From Campylobacteraceae bacterium (GTDB lineage: Bacteria > Campylobacterota > Campylobacteria > Campylobacterales > Sulfurovaceae): a stretch of DNA of 16,445 bases. Position numbers and translations under genes: made by a program. The notes under the pieces were generated by a model that worked only from the letters and a program-made list of their open reading frames with translations, was not told where the DNA came from and did not search any database. This document shows positions 15,859-16,445 of this stretch, piece by piece; position 1 is the stretch's first letter, and every line of letters begins with the position of its first letter. The DNA is taken from positions 1-16,445 of the forward strand of contig JALUKJ010000022.1 in the NCBI GenBank assembly GCA_027056615.1, written 5' to 3'.

Positions 15859-15885
15859 GTAGGTCGGGTTGCCCTCATCCCGACA
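15859..15885. repeat. Left 27-bp terminal inverted repeat
   Basis: This arm runs from GTAGGTCGGG to CATCCCGACA and is the exact reverse complement of 16057-16083. It is itself a small hairpin: GTCGGG and CCCGAC flank a 10-nt centre. It can thus fold alone or pair with the distant arm. Confidence 0.9.
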
Positions 15886-15919
15886 AATATTTAAATATTA
15901 AATCTATTCCACTCACTCG

Positions 15920-15940
15920 TTCCCACCGTCTCGGTAGGAA
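15920..15940. repeat. Inner hairpin 1 of the nested repeat
   Basis: TTCCCACCG and CGGTAGGAA form a nine-position stem with one C-A mismatch and a TCT loop. The following GGAATGCATA (15937-15946) is the exact reverse complement of TATGCATTCC (15993-16002), linking it to inner hairpin 2. Confidence 0.8.
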
Positions 15941-15996
15941 TGCATAGGAGAGCTATTTTATTAAACAAAGTTTTTTGTAAATTAAATTCCAATATG

Positions 15997-16022
15997 CATT
16001 CCCAACGAGGACGTTGGGAATG
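15997..16022. repeat. Inner hairpin 2 of the nested repeat (perfect 11-bp stem)
   Basis: CATTCCCAACG (15997-16007) and CGTTGGGAATG (16012-16022) pair perfectly around the loop AGGA. The hairpin plus flanks is an imperfect inverted copy of inner hairpin 1 and its flanks, so the two form a second inverted-repeat pair inside the outer one. Confidence 0.9.
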
Positions 16023-16056
16023 AGAGTAAAATGGGTTTTTGATTTATGCGAATTGA

Positions 16057-16083
16057 TGTCGGGATGAGGGCAACCCGACCTAC
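16057..16083. repeat. Right 27-bp terminal inverted repeat
   Basis: This arm runs from TGTCGGGATG to CCCGACCTAC and is the exact reverse complement of 15859-15885. It ends 4 nt before the stop codon of the receptor gene as read on the plus strand. Confidence 0.9.
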
Positions 16084-16087
16084 GCAA

Positions 16088-16445
16088 TTAATACGTCAAT
16101 TTCATCCCTGCATAAACAGCTCTTGGGCTTGTTGCATAACCATCTACTGTTTGGTAGTATTTATCTGTAATGTTATCTACTTTTCCATAAAAGCTTAGGT
16201 GTGGGTCAAATTCATAGTTGGCTGTGAAGTTAGCAATAGTATATTTACCTGTTTGTGTGCCTTTCTCATCATCTAGTGAGTATCGTTCACCTACATACTC
16301 ACCATTTACTCCTAGATAAAGCTTATCTATACCATAGTAGTCTAAAGCCAACTTAATACTATCTTTTGGTATGCGACTAAGTCTCTCTTCTTTTGCATTT
16401 TTAGCATCTGTGTATGTATAAGATGAAGATATTAGAAAATCATCA
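16088..16445 (-). CDS. TonB-dependent outer-membrane receptor, BtuB-like (C-terminal part; N-terminus outside window)
   Basis: The minus-strand frame stays open to the window edge, giving about 118 C-terminal residues that begin DDFLISSSYTYTDAKNAKEE and continue RLSRIPKDSIKLALDYYGID. The end is a typical TonB-receptor barrel closure: FYGKVDNITDKYYQTVDGYA followed by SPRAVYAGMKLTY, with a terminal aromatic residue. YTDAKNA..LSRIPK and the NITDKYYQTVDGY segment resemble BtuB (YVDARNA, NLFDKDYETVYGY) more than siderophore receptors such as FepA, which favours cobalamin. Any TTG within the visible part is not a real start. The gene lies upstream of, and in the same direction as, the binding protein and ABC genes, forming an outer- and inner-membrane uptake set split by the nested repeat. 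A cobalamin riboswitch, if present, would lie outside the window. Confidence 0.85.
   Translation of the reverse strand, partial: DDFLISSSYTYTDAKNAKEERLSRIPKDSIKLALDYYGIDKLYLGVNGEYVGERYSLDDEKGTQTGKYTIANFTANYEFDPHLSFYGKVDNITDKYYQTVDGYATSPRAVYAGMKLTY

Larger units (their letters stand above)
15859..16083. repeat. Nested palindromic (REPIN/MITE-like) element, 225 bp
   Basis: The element is bounded by perfect 27-bp inverted repeats and contains a second, different pair of inverted repeats. Its borders lie 9 bp from the btuF-like start codon and 4 bp from the receptor stop codon, so it makes up almost the whole intergenic space. It has no coding potential and is more G+C-rich at the hairpins than the surrounding AT-rich sequence. 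A miniature element mobilised in trans, for example by a REP-associated tyrosine transposase, is the simplest reading. No transposase is in the window. Confidence 0.8.

Noticed and set aside
15850..16087. CRISPR-like repeats between receptor and binding protein
   Set aside because: There are only two copies of each unit and they are inverted, not direct with regular spacers.

Overview
This AT-rich window looks chromosomal and most resembles a Campylobacterota (Epsilonproteobacteria) genome of the Sulfurimonas/Sulfurovum/Arcobacter kind. The grounds are the Lys/Asn/Ile-rich proteins, the tightly overlapping co-directional genes and the character of RecA and the other proteins; no rRNA or formal phylogenetic marker comparison was possible. 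Apart from a short fragment at the extreme left, every gene is on the minus strand, so the biology reads from right to left.

Right end (16445 to 13411): a TonB-dependent, BtuB-like outer-membrane receptor (only its C-terminal part is in the window), then a periplasmic binding protein of the BtuF type, an ABC ATPase and a FecCD/BtuC-type permease. Together they form a complete uptake route for cobalamin or a related metal complex. The whole space between receptor and binding protein is filled by a 225-bp nested palindromic repeat element: perfect 27-bp terminal inverted repeats enclosing a second, different inverted-repeat pair.

Middle (13310 to 12264): recA, intact and housekeeping.

Centre and left (12090 to 510): a complete Pel exopolysaccharide operon in the order pelC-pelD-pelE-pelF-pelG-pelA-pelB. 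PelF is the cytosolic glycosyltransferase. PelD, PelE and PelG form the inner-membrane synthase/transport complex, with PelD as the receptor-like GAF/degenerate-GGDEF subunit. PelA is the periplasmic hydrolase/deacetylase. PelC is the outer-membrane lipoprotein, and PelB the TPR scaffold with a C-terminal beta-barrel export pore. Neighbouring genes overlap or sit 3 nt apart, which points to one transcript with translational coupling. Three start sites are unusual: pelE uses GTG, pelB apparently TTG, and pelA seems to have no ATG, GTG or TTG start compatible with its obvious signal peptide. PelD carries EILD where the c-di-GMP-binding RxxD of characterised PelD is expected.

Left end (1 to 509): a decayed DUF4258 gene with an in-frame TAG and an aberrant C-terminus, preceded by an extended -10 promoter placed so that the mRNA would be leaderless. 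A convergent fragment of an unidentified gene enters from the left edge. I found no tRNA, rRNA, CRISPR array or intact transposase gene.
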